From Bacteroidetes bacterium GWF2_35_48 (GTDB taxonomy: Bacteria; Bacteroidota; Bacteroidia; Bacteroidales; GWF2-35-48): 64,000 nt of DNA. A program made the translations under genes and the position numbers. Of the stretch, positions 1 through 6,580 are shown piece after piece. The notes under the pieces were generated by a model that did no database searches, was not told the DNA's origin, and saw only the letters and a program-made list of their open reading frames with translations. The stretch is from contig MEOG01000100.1 in the NCBI GenBank assembly GCA_001769125.1, forward strand, positions 62,001 through 126,000, given 5' to 3'. How positions within the stretch are numbered: position 1 is the first letter of the stretch; each line of letters begins with the position of its first letter.

Positions 1-822
1 AAAATCATTTTTATTTAATTGGAAAAATTCTTTACAGGGAATAAATTTTTCTTCACAGTGCGATACCTTTGTTTTATTCATGGGACACACATTCTGACAA
101 ATGTCACAGCCAAAAATCTGATTCTGCAATTTTCCTTTTAAAAAATGTGGAATTTCGTTTTTATTTTCAATTGTAAGATAGGATATACATTTGTTGGCAT
201 TTAACAGAAACGGTGCTTCCAATGCACCTGCAGGGCAAGCGTCAATGCACTTAGTACAATTACCGCATTGATTTGTTTCAGAGAAATCATAATCAAGTTC
301 AACATCAAGAAAAAGCTCTGAAATAAAAACGTAGGAGCCGAATTTTTTTGAAATCAGATTTGTGTTTTTTCCAATCCAGCCAAGACCTGATTGTTGCGCC
401 CAAAAGCGTTCAAATACTGGAGCTGTGTCAACAAAAAAGTGAGCGTTTGCACCCGTTTTCTCTTTTATTATTGCTAATAGTTTTATTGATTTTTCTTTTA
501 TCACATCGTGATAATCGTTACCCCACGCGTACTTTGCAATTTTATACGTATTTTCAGGCTGAGCTTTTTCGGTATAATAATTCAGCAAAAGAGAAACAAT
601 TGATTGTACAGATGGCTCAAGAATAAAAGGGTTGCAACGTTTTTCGATATTTTTATTCATGTAAGACATGTCTGCATGATACCCATTTTCAATCCATTTT
701 TGAAAATAAGTCTCCTGTTCTCGCAGTAATACAGGCTTAGATATGCCGCATGCAGAAAAACCGAGAGCAAGGGCTTCGGCTTTAATGGTGGTTGTTATCT
801 TATTTTTATTATAAGAAGCCAA
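1..822 (-). CDS. queG: Epoxyqueuosine reductase QueG (3' end outside window)
   Basis: QueG reduces epoxyqueuosine to queuosine in the tRNA anticodon, using cobalamin and two [4Fe-4S] clusters. The minus-strand frame is open from about 822 to the window edge (274 codons), so the C-terminus is missing. Reading it directly gives an N-terminus containing ALGFSACGIS, a first ferredoxin-like motif CGNCTKCIDACPAGAL (encoded near 233-279) and a second motif GCDICQNVCPMN (near 80-113), both diagnostic of QueG. No ATG precedes the conserved N-terminus. A TTG at 822-820 follows an in-frame TAG and overlaps the end of sufT by 14 bp, so translational coupling is likely and I chose it. Lying directly behind Fe-S assembly genes fits a double-cluster enzyme. 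Identity is secure; the start is less so. Confidence 0.9.
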   Translation of the reverse strand, partial: MASYNKNKITTTIKAEALALGFSACGISKPVLLREQETYFQKWIENGYHADMSYMNKNIEKRCNPFILEPSVQSIVSLLLNYYTEKAQPENTYKIAKYAWGNDYHDVIKEKSIKLLAIIKEKTGANAHFFVDTAPVFERFWAQQSGLGWIGKNTNLISKKFGSYVFISELFLDVELDYDFSETNQCGNCTKCIDACPAGALEAPFLLNANKCISYLTIENKNEIPHFLKGKLQNQIFGCDICQNVCPMNKTKVSHCEEKFIPCKEFFQLNKNDF

Positions 823-1126
823 GATCTAATTTTGCTTCTTCGGTCATACGATCCTGATCCCACGGAGGGTCAAAAGTTAACTGCACTTTTACCTTTTTTA
901 CGCTCGGAATTTTACCTGTCTGCTCATAAACGTCATTCAGCAAATCATCTGCCATAGGGCAATTCGGAGAAGTCATGGTCATTACTATTTCAACCTGCAT
1001 TTCTTCGTCAATTTTAATTTCATAAATTAAGCCCAGATCATAAATGTTTACAGGGATTTCAGGGTCGTGAATGTTTTTCAGGGTTTTGACAATATCGGCT
1101 TCTAAATTTAATGTTTCGTTGTTCAT
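809..1126 (-). CDS. sufT: SufT/MIP18-family (DUF59) Fe-S cluster assembly protein
   Basis: A 105-residue single-domain DUF59 protein. Visible family motifs are DPEIPVNIYDLGLIY (residues ~21-35) and MTMTSPNCPMAD (~50-61), with the conserved Cys in the second. Members act in maturation of Fe-S proteins (SufT, and PaaD-like or eukaryotic MIP18 relatives), probably helping transfer clusters to target proteins. The gene lies between sufE and queG on the same strand. Its stop overlaps the presumed TTG start of queG, suggesting co-expression. The length is normal for a stand-alone family member. The name SufT follows from the sufE neighbour; a PaaD-like role is less likely because no phenylacetate genes are present. 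Confidence 0.88.
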   Translation of the reverse strand: MNNETLNLEADIVKTLKNIHDPEIPVNIYDLGLIYEIKIDEEMQVEIVMTMTSPNCPMADDLLNDVYEQTGKIPSVKKVKVQLTFDPPWDQDRMTEEAKLDLGFL

Positions 1127-1177
1127 GCGAGAAAACAGTTTTTTATTATTATAATATATGATATTGACGTGAAGTCA

Positions 1178-1306
1178 GGGTTGCAGGTTGCAAGTTGCAG
1201 GTTTGACCGTAGACTTAGCGGAGTCCTCAAGGTTGCAGGTATTTATGCGTAAAAATTTTACCAATATTATCCATATACCAGATTAACCTGCAACCTGCAA
1301 CATATT
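1178..1306. repeat. Inverted GGTTGCA heptamer array
   Basis: Between sufE and sufT lies a head-on pair of heptad-type arrays. GGTTGCAGGTTGCAAGTTG occurs near 1180, another GGTTGCAGGT near 1230, and the complementary AACCTGCAACCTGCAAC near 1287. The arms could form a long hairpin in RNA or DNA. The same unit recurs at about 4774, 42466, 58899 and 63311. The linked bases near 1202-1213 (TGACCGTAGACT) match, in reverse, a segment next to the 42.4-kb copy, so this is a composite dispersed module rather than simple sequence. Confidence 0.75.
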
Positions 1307-1331
1307 TCATAGATATTTCTAATTCCCTTCT

Positions 1332-1754
1332 TCACTTCATTTTTGCCTTATAAGCCAGCGCATACATTTTCAGTTGCTTAATCATTGCAACAAGTCCGTT
1401 GGAGCGTGTAGGAGAAAGATTTTCCTTTAATCCTATTTTATCAATAAAATAAAGCTCTGTATTTAAAATTTCTACAGGCGTATGATTTGTATAAACTTTA
1501 ATTAATAAAGCCACGATTCCTTTTGTTATGATCGCATCACTATCTGCAGAAAAAAGTATTTTACCATCCTGAACTTCTGCATTCAGCCATACCTGCGACT
1601 GACAGCCCTGAATGAGGTTTTCAGGCTTTTTAAATTCCTCGCTTATCGGCGGTACACTATTCCCCAATTCAATAAGATACGAATACTTTTCCATCCAGTC
1701 TTCAAACACAGAAAACTCTTCAATTATTTCGTCCTGTATTGCATTTATTTCCAT
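1332..1754 (-). CDS. sufE: SufE-type cysteine desulfuration protein
   Basis: SufE accepts persulfide sulfur from the cysteine desulfurase SufS and passes it to the SufBCD scaffold. The 140-residue product has the usual SufE length and the active-site motif NLIQGCQSQVWL (catalytic Cys at about residue 51). It also has the downstream conserved block DSDAIITKGIVALLI and the helical segment LSPTRSNGLVAMIKQLK. No sufS, sufB, sufC or sufD lies in the window, so the gene is separated from the main suf cluster. It sits upstream of sufT and queG on the same strand, with a repeat-filled 205-bp gap that may separate transcripts. Identity is secure. Confidence 0.93.
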   Translation of the reverse strand: MEINAIQDEIIEEFSVFEDWMEKYSYLIELGNSVPPISEEFKKPENLIQGCQSQVWLNAEVQDGKILFSADSDAIITKGIVALLIKVYTNHTPVEILNTELYFIDKIGLKENLSPTRSNGLVAMIKQLKMYALAYKAKMK

Positions 1755-1996
1755 AATTCATTTTTAAAAGAAACAAATTTACAGAATGTTTTTGAAATTA
1801 TGGCAGAGATTGAAATGTATCATATTTGTTGGAGGTAAAAAGTTTTTTACCACGAAGCTGCCTGACCTGAAAGGCAAGCAGATGGCTTTAATGAGAGTGG
1901 TGGTTTAAATGTGAGCCCAAGCTTTCTCTATTTGTCATTAAAAACTGGCGATCTTCAATAAGAGAAATATAAAGCAACACTTAAATTATCTGAAAT

Positions 1997-2341
1997 TTAT
2001 TTCATGTTTTCATTATAAAAAGTGTTAATAATTATATTGTCTAGTTCAGATTCGCTGATATTTTCCAATTCGCTTTTTGAATAAATGTATATTAAGGTCA
2101 GTTCGTTTTCATTAAATTGTAAATAGGTAATAAGTCTGTAACCCGCACTTTTCCCTTTGTTATTATCAGTATTTTTAATTCTTGCTTTATATAGGTTATG
2201 TCCTAATGATATACCCAAATCTTTAATCTCTTCAATATTATCAAGGAATTCATCAATATCGGATTCAATATTCCTGTATTTCTTAACAAGTTTTTTTACA
2301 AGCTTGTAGAAATAATCAGTTTTTTCAACCTTGAATTTAAG
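1997..2341 (-). CDS. HigB/RelE-family toxin, no canonical start codon
   Basis: The frame encodes about 114 residues resembling RelE/HigB-type mRNA interferases. It begins KFKVEKTDYFYKLVKKLVKKY and continues through LGHNLYKARIKN, GKSAGYRLITYL and LIYIYSKSELENIS, which are conserved in this family. The expected N-terminal Met position, directly before KFKVEK, is a CTT codon at 2341-2339, and an in-frame TAA lies just upstream. The first standard initiator in frame is a TTG at 2218, which would delete the first third of the fold. The toxin may therefore be inactive, use a non-standard start, or be produced by frameshifting from the antitoxin, whose last codons it overlaps. The antitoxin gene lies immediately upstream. 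Confidence 0.7.
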   Translation of the reverse strand, partial: LKFKVEKTDYFYKLVKKLVKKYRNIESDIDEFLDNIEEIKDLGISLGHNLYKARIKNTDNNKGKSAGYRLITYLQFNENELTLIYIYSKSELENISESELDNIIINTFYNENMK

Positions 2342-2549
2342 CGTTTTTTAAAGTTATCTTTTTGTTTTTCCACGAAGAAACATTACCCTCTTTTAAATCT
2401 TTAAAGGATTTTGAAATTTCACTCTGGAATTCCAATATCTGTTTTTCGGTATTAATTTTTTCGATGTGAATAAAATCTAATTGTTTTAAAAAGTTTATCA
2501 AAGATCGAGCTTTGCTCTCGTTTGTAATATTTATAATCAGTTGTTGCAT
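2337..2549 (-). CDS. Antitoxin of the HigB/RelE-type pair
   Basis: A 70-residue protein starting MQQLIINITNESKARSLINF. This N-terminal beta strand plus helix is typical of small Bacteroidota antitoxins that pair with RelE/HigB toxins. It ends in a charged tail (SSWKNKKITLKNA) that would wrap the toxin. I chose the ATG at 2549 rather than a TTG eight codons upstream because the conserved strand begins at MQQLI. The stop TAA at 2337 overlaps the start of the toxin frame, the usual arrangement for a coupled pair. Antitoxins of this type normally repress their own promoter; no clear operator was recognised. The family assignment rests mainly on context. Confidence 0.65.
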   Translation of the reverse strand: MQQLIINITNESKARSLINFLKQLDFIHIEKINTEKQILEFQSEISKSFKDLKEGNVSSWKNKKITLKNA

Positions 2550-2628
2550 AACAGATTTATTAATAACAAACAAATATAATTGAAAAACATTAAATGTAAA
2601 AATATTTTACATGGATTTTGTTTTGCTT

Positions 2629-2680
2629 GTTCGCACTCGTCTACGTGTAGTGCTTTGTGGGAAGTGGACGAGTGTGCTTG
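2629..2680. repeat. Small palindromic element
   Basis: Arms GCACTCGTC and GACGAGTG(T)GC enclose about 30 nt between the toxin-antitoxin pair and the FAD dehydrogenase. It could form a hairpin. It has no U-tract, so it is not an obvious intrinsic terminator, and it may be a remnant of a repetitive element. Confidence 0.45.
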
Positions 2681-2777
2681 TTTTTAATTTATTTGTTTAG
2701 GTAAAATGAGAAAAAATGAAATCAATTCAAATTTTTGAACTGATGGTAAGTGCGTGAAAAAAAATCACTAAATTGCA

Positions 2778-4343
2778 ATGTTTATGGGACATGTTACAGA
2801 TCTTATATTATCGCCGGAAGAGGCTGCAAGCAATGATTTTATTTCTTTGGCTGCTTCAAAAATATTGGGATTTCAGGTTGCAGAAATAAAACGCCTGAAA
2901 ATAATACGAAAGTCAATTGATGCGCGGAAACGAAACATTAAAATCAATTTGCGTGTACAGGTTGTTTTACACGATGAAACAGAGCAACAGGAACAGTTTA
3001 CACTGAAATTGCAAGATGTTTCAAAAAGCAAATCTGTTATTATAATAGGAGCCGGTCCGGCAGGTCTTTTTGCTGCCATCCGATGTATTGAACTTGGCTT
3101 AAAACCTATTATTTTCGAGCGTGGGAAAAAGGTTGAAGAGCGTAAAAAAGATATTGGATTATTACATAAAACCGGGTTCTTGAATTCTGACTCCAATTAT
3201 TGTTTTGGAGAAGGAGGAGCTGGAACTTTTTCTGATGGAAAATTATACACGCGTTCAAATAAACGGGGCGATGTTGGAAGAATATTGCAGGTATTACATC
3301 TTCACGGAGCGAGTGATGAAATTTTATTCGAGGCGCATCCTCATATCGGGACAAACAAGCTTCCCGCAATAATATCCAAAATGCGTGCTACTATCGAAAG
3401 TTGCGGTGGAAATGTAAATTTCAATTCACAGGTTACAGATTTTATTATTGACAATAATCAAATACTAGGAATAAAAACAAAGCATGGGGAATCATTTTTT
3501 GCAGATGCTGTAATCCTTTCCACGGGTCATTCTGCACGTGATATTTTTGAGCTGTTAAAAAGAAAAAATATTCTGACAGAAGCGAAAGCATTTGCTATGG
3601 GCGTAAGAGTGGAGCATCCGCAACAACTCATTGATTCCATACAATATCACAAAGAAGAGCGCGGGCAATACCTGCCGGCAGCAAGCTACACACTCGCAGA
3701 GCAAGTAAATGGCAGAGGCGTTTTTTCTTTTTGCATGTGTCCGGGAGGTGTGATTGTTCCCGCTTCAACAGGGGAGGAAGAAATTGTTGTGAACGGAATG
3801 TCTTCTTCAACAAGAAACTCAGCATGGGCTAATTCAGGCATTGTTACGGAGATCAGGAATGAAGATTTTTCAGATTTTGCATCTCACGGTGCATTTGCCG
3901 GTCTGCGCTTTCAAGAATTTTTTGAAAAAAATGCATATAAAAATGCAGGAAAAGGACTAACAGCACCAGCTCAAAGACTTACAGATTTTTTATCCGGAAA
4001 AATATCCACGCATCTTATAGCATCATCCTACAATCCGGGCTTGCATAGTTCGCCCTTGCATGAGTGGATGTCCTCTTTCATTGTTAAAAGCTTAAAAGAA
4101 GGATTTAAAAAATTTGATGTGAAAATGAAAGGATTCATTTCACAGGAGGCGCTGCTTGTGGGCGTGGAGTCGAGAACATCTTCGCCAGTTCGTATTCCAC
4201 GTGATAAAGAAACATTGGAACATTTACAAATATCTGGATTTTTTCCATGTGGAGAGGGAGCCGGGTATGCGGGAGGAATTGTTTCATCAGCCATGGATGG
4301 AGAAAAATGCGCTGAAATGGTTGCCCGAAAAATTCTTTCATGA
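2778..4343 (+). CDS. FAD-dependent dehydrogenase, COG2509 family
   Basis: A 521-residue cytosolic flavoprotein. After a ~90-residue N-terminal domain (KRLKIIRKSIDARKR... INLRVQV), a Rossmann dinucleotide motif VIIIGAGPAGLFAA appears at ~88-101, followed by an acidic strand end (IIFERGKKVEER). A second conserved block, YCFGEGGAGTFSDGKLYTR, lies at ~140-158, and the C-terminal FAD-binding motif GFFPCGEGAGYAGGI at ~490-504. This layout is that of the uncharacterised COG2509 dehydrogenases found in many Bacteroidota and Clostridia. The substrate is unknown. The gene stands alone on the plus strand, with a small acidic protein 50 bp downstream that may be co-transcribed. The initiator could also be the ATG two codons later. 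Confidence 0.85.
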   Translation: MFMGHVTDLILSPEEAASNDFISLAASKILGFQVAEIKRLKIIRKSIDARKRNIKINLRVQVVLHDETEQQEQFTLKLQDVSKSKSVIIIGAGPAGLFAAIRCIELGLKPIIFERGKKVEERKKDIGLLHKTGFLNSDSNYCFGEGGAGTFSDGKLYTRSNKRGDVGRILQVLHLHGASDEILFEAHPHIGTNKLPAIISKMRATIESCGGNVNFNSQVTDFIIDNNQILGIKTKHGESFFADAVILSTGHSARDIFELLKRKNILTEAKAFAMGVRVEHPQQLIDSIQYHKEERGQYLPAASYTLAEQVNGRGVFSFCMCPGGVIVPASTGEEEIVVNGMSSSTRNSAWANSGIVTEIRNEDFSDFASHGAFAGLRFQEFFEKNAYKNAGKGLTAPAQRLTDFLSGKISTHLIASSYNPGLHSSPLHEWMSSFIVKSLKEGFKKFDVKMKGFISQEALLVGVESRTSSPVRIPRDKETLEHLQISGFFPCGEGAGYAGGIVSSAMDGEKCAEMVARKILS

Positions 4344-4392
4344 TTAAAAAAAAATTCTCATATTTGCTTCCCCAATTTTAAAAATATAAAAT

Positions 4393-4758
4393 ATGACAAA
4401 TCCGAATGATAAACCAAAGCTGGTAGTTAAGAAAAAAAATATGCAGCCTGTAATAGAATATTGCCTTGAAAATGCTGTTGAATTTGCAGTAAAGCATAAA
4501 CCGCTGCCGGATGATGAATGGGAAATCGAACTGAATATTTCTACTATAAAAAAGGCCATTCAGCTTGGAATGTTTTTAAGAGAAAACAGACTTTATCCTG
4601 TAGGAATGGAGCCGGTGGTCGTGCCTGTTCCGAAGAATAAAAAAACAACGGTTATTCCTAAAAAAGAAGAAGCTGATGTAGAAGAGAACGAAGAAGAAAC
4701 GATTCAGGAAAGTACACTTTCAAAAAGCGAACCGGAAAAAGGGAATACATTGTTTTAG
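4393..4758 (+). CDS. Small conserved hypothetical protein with acidic tail
   Basis: I do not recognise a named family. The 121-residue product has a compact N-terminal half (MQPVIEYCLENAVEFAVKHKPLPDDEWEIELNI split over ~17-49) predicted to be alpha/beta. A basic linker follows (VPVPKNKKTTVIPKK), then a strongly acidic, Ser/Thr-rich tail (EEADVEENEEETIQES). There is no signal peptide or membrane segment, so it is probably cytosolic. It starts 50 bp after the FAD dehydrogenase on the same strand and may share its transcript. Codon use and composition match the neighbours. That it is a real gene is likely; function is unknown. Confidence 0.6.
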   Translation: MTNPNDKPKLVVKKKNMQPVIEYCLENAVEFAVKHKPLPDDEWEIELNISTIKKAIQLGMFLRENRLYPVGMEPVVVPVPKNKKTTVIPKKEEADVEENEEETIQESTLSKSEPEKGNTLF

Positions 4759-4770
4759 GAATGGCTTAGA

Positions 4771-4870
4771 AGCAGATGAGTTGCAGGTTGCAGGGTGTTT
4801 GATGTTGCTGGTTGCAGGTTGGGAGTTGTTGCAGGTTGCAAGTTGCAGGGTGTTGGTTGTTGAAGTCGGG
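4771..4870. repeat. GGTTGCA heptamer array (direct)
   Basis: Several direct copies of TTGCAGGTTGCA-type units follow the small acidic-protein gene, interspersed with GTTGTTG and GTGTTTG variants. The unit is the same as at 1.2, 42.5, 58.9 and 63.3 kb. Open frames through it are repeat translations, not genes. Confidence 0.7.
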
Positions 4871-4937
4871 AGTCGGGTTATTGCAAGTTTGTTTTTAGTT
4901 TTATCAAATTTTAGAATTGAACAGGCAAGTGCGATTG

Positions 4938-5429
4938 TTATTCTTCATCATCAAAAAGGGCAGACTTATCTTTCAGGCTTTCCTCATATCCTGTGTCTGT
5001 AAGTAGGTTTTTCCACCGAGAGGATGCAACGGCAAGTTCGTCGCAACGCTGATTTTCTATATTGTCTGCATGACCTTTTACCCAGATAAATTTTACATTA
5101 TGCTTTGCATATACATCTAAAAACCGTTGCCAAAGATCCGGATTCTTTTTTTTCTTAAATCCTTTCTTTTTCCATGCAAAAACCCAGGCTTTTTCAATGG
5201 CATCCACCACGTAGCGCGAATCTGAATACACTGTAACATTGCTTCCCTGATTTTTCAGTGCTTCAAGCCCAACTATTACCCCAAGAAGTTCCATTCTGTT
5301 ATTGGTAGTAAGAACAAAGCCCTGTGATAATTCTTTTCTGTGCTGTCCGGATAGCAATACAACGCCATATCCGCCCGGTCCGGGATTTCCGCTTGCCGCT
5401 CCATCTGTATATATAAAAATTTCAGCCAT
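4938..5429 (-). CDS. rnhA: Ribonuclease HI
   Basis: RNase HI cleaves the RNA strand of RNA-DNA hybrids (R-loops, Okazaki primers). The 163-residue product starts with the canonical IYTDGAASGNPGPGGYG, carrying the first catalytic Asp. The second acid is in NNRMELLGV (Glu ~48), the third in VYSDSRYVVDAI (Asp ~70), and the C-terminal His/Asp in VKGHADNIENQRCDELA. All four active-site positions are present. A basic handle region, WKKKGFKKKKNPD, is also there. The gene follows marC with a one-base gap (stop TAA, then ATG), so the two are co-transcribed and probably coupled. Length and motifs match bacterial type 1 enzymes. Confidence 0.96.
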   Translation of the reverse strand: MAEIFIYTDGAASGNPGPGGYGVVLLSGQHRKELSQGFVLTTNNRMELLGVIVGLEALKNQGSNVTVYSDSRYVVDAIEKAWVFAWKKKGFKKKKNPDLWQRFLDVYAKHNVKFIWVKGHADNIENQRCDELAVASSRWKNLLTDTGYEESLKDKSALFDDEE

Positions 5430-5430
5430 T

Positions 5431-6015
5431 TTAATGTAATTTTCCTAAATGGATTCCTGTATTTGTTGTGAATAGTTTTATCGCAATTGCAAGTAATATG
5501 ATGCCAAAAACCTTTCGTAAAATTGCAATTCCTGTATGTCCGAGTATGCGTTCAAAAAACTTTGTAGCGCGCAAAACCACATACACAATCACGATATTTA
5601 AAACTAACGCAATTAAAAGATTCGTAGCATTGTATTCTGCCTTCAGAGATAATAAAGTAGTAATGGATCCTGCTCCTGCAACCAAGGGAAATGCAATGGG
5701 CACAATAGAAGCGTGTTTAAGCGATTCTGATTTAAAAAACTGCACGCCCAGAACCATTTCAAGAGCAATAAAAAATAAAACAAAAGAGCCTGCAATAGCA
5801 AAAGAATAGATATCAACTCCAAAAACACCCAGCAAGGGTTCTCCTATAAAAAAGAAAGCAAGAAAAATACCCAGTGCCACTAATGAAGCCATTATGGGCT
5901 TTACACCTCCGCCTTTTTCTTTAATATCAAGGATTATTGGAATTGCGCCTGTAATATCAATTACGGCAAATAAAACCATAAATGCAGAAAATATTTCACG
6001 AAAATCAAGATTCAT
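5431..6015 (-). CDS. MarC-family integral membrane protein
   Basis: A 194-residue protein of the MarC/UPF0056 family with about six predicted transmembrane helices. Visible hydrophobic spans lie at ~8-28, 42-62, 68-88, 105-125, 133-150 and 165-183. The family-typical segment FAVIDITGAIPIILDI is at ~17-32, and the second-half motif GAGSITTLLSL at ~114-124. MarC proteins were once linked to multiple antibiotic resistance, but their transport function is not established. The gene immediately precedes rnhA. Family assignment is solid; function is unknown. Confidence 0.9.
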   Translation of the reverse strand: MNLDFREIFSAFMVLFAVIDITGAIPIILDIKEKGGGVKPIMASLVALGIFLAFFFIGEPLLGVFGVDIYSFAIAGSFVLFFIALEMVLGVQFFKSESLKHASIVPIAFPLVAGAGSITTLLSLKAEYNATNLLIALVLNIVIVYVVLRATKFFERILGHTGIAILRKVFGIILLAIAIKLFTTNTGIHLGKLH

Positions 6016-6536
6016 AATTTTAAAATTTTTTAGGATGAATGCATTCCCTTCTTTCAGAAAAGATGAACAGAAAATGCGTTCTGTAAATTGATAATTATTA
6101 GAAACTGTTTTGAATTTTTTTTTCTTTTATTATTGTCTGATAAAAATAATGAAACATCTCCAATGTTTCAGGGGTAGAAATTTAAGCATTTATTTACAAT
6201 AATGTATCATCTACGATGATATGCCTGTAGGGCATATATGATTGTAAAATAAATGCCTCCACAAATGACCAAAACCTCGTACCAGCCTGCCTGTTTGCAA
6301 TTGAGCATTGGCTGGCAGGGAGGTTTCATTATTGCAGCAATATCTCATATTAAAAATTATATTTTCAAAATTCAAAACAGTTTCTTAATAAAGAGTCTTC
6401 TCAGTAAAGTATTTTTTGATACGAATAGCACTAATTGTCTCTTAAAACTAATATATTAAATTCGTGAAATTAGTGTCATATATAGGTTTTAAAGGTTTTC
6501 AGAATAGACTCAATAAACCGGATGTAATTATTTCAT
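6016..6536. other. Non-coding gap, palindrome and hairpin remnants
   Basis: No gene is supported here. The stretch holds a large imperfect palindrome (6186-6256, listed separately) and a CCTGCC...GGCAGG hairpin near 6290-6325. It also holds, near 6463-6480, a GTGAAATTAGTGTCATA segment that recurs inverted around 21764-21780. It reads as accumulated repeat debris between the marC promoter region and the peptidase terminator. Confidence 0.6.
6186..6256. repeat. Large imperfect palindrome with nested hairpins
   Basis: The outer arms GCATTTATTTACAAT (6186-6200) and ATTGTAAAATAAATGC (6241-6256) pair with one bulge. Inside are two smaller hairpins, TCATC-tac-GATGA and ATATGCC-tgta-GGGCATAT, so the single strand could fold as a three-armed structure. 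No flanking duplication was found. Confidence 0.65.
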
Positions 6537-6563
6537 AAAAAAAGGGCACGAAGCCCCTTCTTT
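6537..6563 (-). terminator. Intrinsic terminator of the S46 peptidase gene
   Basis: On the minus strand, AAGGGGC-TTCGT-GCCCTT is followed by a run of T. It lies 18 bp beyond the stop codon of the peptidase gene. Confidence 0.85.
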
Positions 6564-6580
6564 AAAATGTAAGGTATAAC

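Noticed and set aside
348-626. 92-codon plus-strand frame at the left edge
   Set aside because: It is antisense to queG, whose two ferredoxin-type Cys motifs and conserved N-terminus are clearly encoded on the minus strand.
4781-5002. 73-codon plus-strand frame beginning in the heptamer array
   Set aside because: The residues are translations of the GGTTGCA repeat running into rnhA antisense; no family similarity or ribosome site.
6253-6459. 68-codon plus-strand frame in the 6-kb gap
   Set aside because: It runs through a palindrome and a hairpin remnant, with no conserved pattern.
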